64,000 nucleotides of DNA. Source: Vitellaria paradoxa (Eukaryota; Streptophyta; Magnoliopsida; Ericales; Sapotaceae). The DNA is taken from positions 37,968,419 through 38,032,418 of the forward strand of contig CM034239.1 in assembly GCA_019916065.1 (NCBI GenBank). Reading direction: 5' to 3'. Below are positions 62,270-64,000 of the stretch, in pieces. Each line of letters begins with the position of its first letter. Positions within the stretch are counted from its first letter, which is position 1. The translations under genes and the position numbers were made by a program. The notes under the pieces are model-generated. The model ran no database searches. It had not been told where the DNA came from and worked only from the letters and a program-made list of their open reading frames with translations.

Positions 62270-64000
62270 TCAATGGTGTGTACAAATGCCTACAGATTTT
62301 CTTAGAGACTCAAAGCGAAGGGCATTTTGTGAAACAAAACAATTTAAATCTGACTTTCTAACCCAAATAGCTCTAGTTTTAAGACCAGTTGTCTTGACAG
62401 GTTTTTCCTCACGTTTTTGACTTTTATGAAAATTCTTTTGCTCAACAAATTTGAAATTTGTACCTCTTCGAAATATTGGACTGTTTTGTTTTTGAAAAGG
62501 ACGTGAGTTTTTGTAATAATCTTCTGAAAATTTTGAAAACACTTGAAATTTATTCTTCACAGGGACTCTAGGCTCAGAGTTTTTTGAAAAATTTTTAACA
62601 TAGTTTAAAGGAAGACCATAGAGTTTGTGACAGTTTGGGCGTATATGACCTTTGATTCCACAATGGTGACAAACAGGTACAAGGGATTGGGATCTAGCAA
62701 AATGCATACCTTTCACTATGTGAGGAGAATGCTGATAGTGTTTATTCTTTTCAAAACTCTTCTTTGGTGGTGCAGCAGACTTATGGAAGGTCTTGGGATT
62801 GGCTGCAGGTTTTGAAACAACCTCTTCTACTACTGAAGGCGCTGATGATGATGAAACAATTGTATTTTTCCCTCCAGTGTAGCCTAAGCCTGCTTTGTCT
62901 CCATGTGTTCGTTGTTGGCTCCAAATTTCTTCAAGTTTTTGTGAACTGGAGTTCATTCTTTCAATTATCTTCTCATCACTCTTGATCTTTTCTTTCAGCT
63001 TACTGACCTCATCCTGAAGTTCTTCAACAGCTTTCTCCAATTCATCAATCTTTTTATTCTTTTCTTCAAGTTTTTCTTTGAACTTTTCTGCACTATGAGA
63101 CTGAGAAGTTTTGTCAGATTCCAAAATAGATATTTTACCTGTGAGTTTTTCATTCTCTGTCTTCAAGGAATCTCGTTCACTTCGGAGTTTACTGTTGCGG
63201 GTATGTTGGGCTTGTCTTTGTTTCTTTACCTTACTGTATTCGACAATGAGAGCATCATAGGCCACTTGCAAGTCATTATTGAATTCATCCTCAGAGTCAT
63301 CATCTTCATGATTAGATATATCGGTGTCGCTTTGAGATCCAGATGGAGTTCCTGCAGACGAAGAGTGAGACGCCATAAAAGCAACAAAATTACCTTCATC
63401 GTTTGAGGATACTGCTGAAGATGATTCATCTGAACTGGATTCATCATCTAATGTAGCATTCATGACTTTGACTTGTTTCTTTTTCATCTTTTTGTTTGCA
63501 CAGTCTTGAGCAAAGTGTCCATATCCATGACACTCAAAACACTTGATCTTGTTCTTCTTGTTTTCTTCCCCAGATTCAATCTTCTTGACCTTCTTTCATT
63601 TTTCTTGAGATTGTGACTCATTCTTATTATTCTTATTAAATAAACCCTTCTTCCTCATATATCTTACGAATCTTTTAGCCACAAGCGCTATTTCTTTATC
63701 CGACTCCTTTTCATCACTTTCTTCTTCCACTGTCTTTAGAGCAATACCTTTTGACGCTTTGCGAGGTTTCACCATATTTGCTTCAAACGTTTGCAAGGAT
63801 CCCACAAGGTCTTCTATTCTCATGGAGTTCACATCTCTGACTTCTTCTATTGCTGTGACTTTAGAATCAAACACTCGTGGAAGAGAACGTAAAATTTTAT
63901 GTACCACTTTGTATTCTGGAATAGGTTCTCCAAGGTTATGGCATGAATTAACAATGTGACTGAGCCGGACATAAAAGTCATCAAACCTTTCGTCTTCATT
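62270..64000 (-). pseudogene. Copia-type gag, long form with two zinc knuckles; one in-frame stop; runs off the right edge
   Basis: The frame from the right edge shows a UBN2-type gag core (DDFYVRLSHIVNSCH, YKVVHKILRSLPRVFDSKVT, IEDLVGSLQTFEANM). A single TGA at 63596-63598 follows QSQEK. The same frame then gives KIESGEENKKNKIKCFECHG, a first knuckle CFECHGYGHFAQDC at 63500-63541, a long acidic and coiled-coil region (63400-62960: ESSSDESSSAVSSNDEG, then NKKIDELEKAVEELQDEVS), a second knuckle CHHCGIKGHIRPNC near 62630-62670, and a basic tail. The frame ends at 62270 shortly after AIWVRKSDL, where SIRE-like polyproteins continue into protease. Function: structural nucleocapsid protein of the particle. 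Confidence 0.85.

Overview
The window is a piece of flowering-plant nuclear DNA. The genes have GT-AG introns, the spacers are very AT-rich, and the transposable elements belong to plant groups: a Ty3/gypsy chromovirus with a tRNA-iMet primer site, a Cassandra 5S-bearing LTR, a SIRE/Maximus-like copia gag, an L1-type LINE, a tRNA-derived SINE, a hAT transposase remnant and several MITE families. Long introns and nested insertions suggest a medium to large, probably woody, dicot-like genome. The species cannot be named from the sequence.

Three protein genes are supported, all on the minus strand. (1) At 1358-6439, seven exons of a conserved plant multi-pass membrane protein of unknown function; its 3' end is not resolved and may lie beyond the left edge. 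(2) At 17051-33495, a complete six-exon gene for AUGMIN subunit 2 (297 residues), a microtubule-nucleation factor. Its introns hold a LINE fragment and, in an 8.9 kb third intron, a repeat that was invaded first by a 933 bp inverted-repeat element and also by a 6.3 kb chromovirus. (3) At 48810-59221, a complete 14-exon nucleobase-ascorbate transporter of the NAT1 type (519 residues). The reading frame of genes 2 and 3 is kept across every proposed splice junction.

Between the genes, 7.5-16.8 kb is AT-rich spacer with MITEs. The 33.6-48.5 kb spacer holds a MITE inserted in a MITE, a hAT transposase remnant, a TTA-flanked inverted-repeat element, a TATA/telo-box promoter followed by a box C/D snoRNA predicted to guide 18S rRNA methylation, a decayed gypsy element that carries a Cassandra solo LTR, and a SINE with a clear target-site duplication. 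The right end (60.2-64 kb) is a copia-type element with an LTR and a long gag but no pol directly after gag. It runs off the window.

The three protein genes show no sign of acting in one pathway. The best leads are the snoRNA, the Cassandra solo LTR, the gag-only copia element, the intron nesting in AUG2, and a short tandem duplication that copies a splice donor in the transporter gene.
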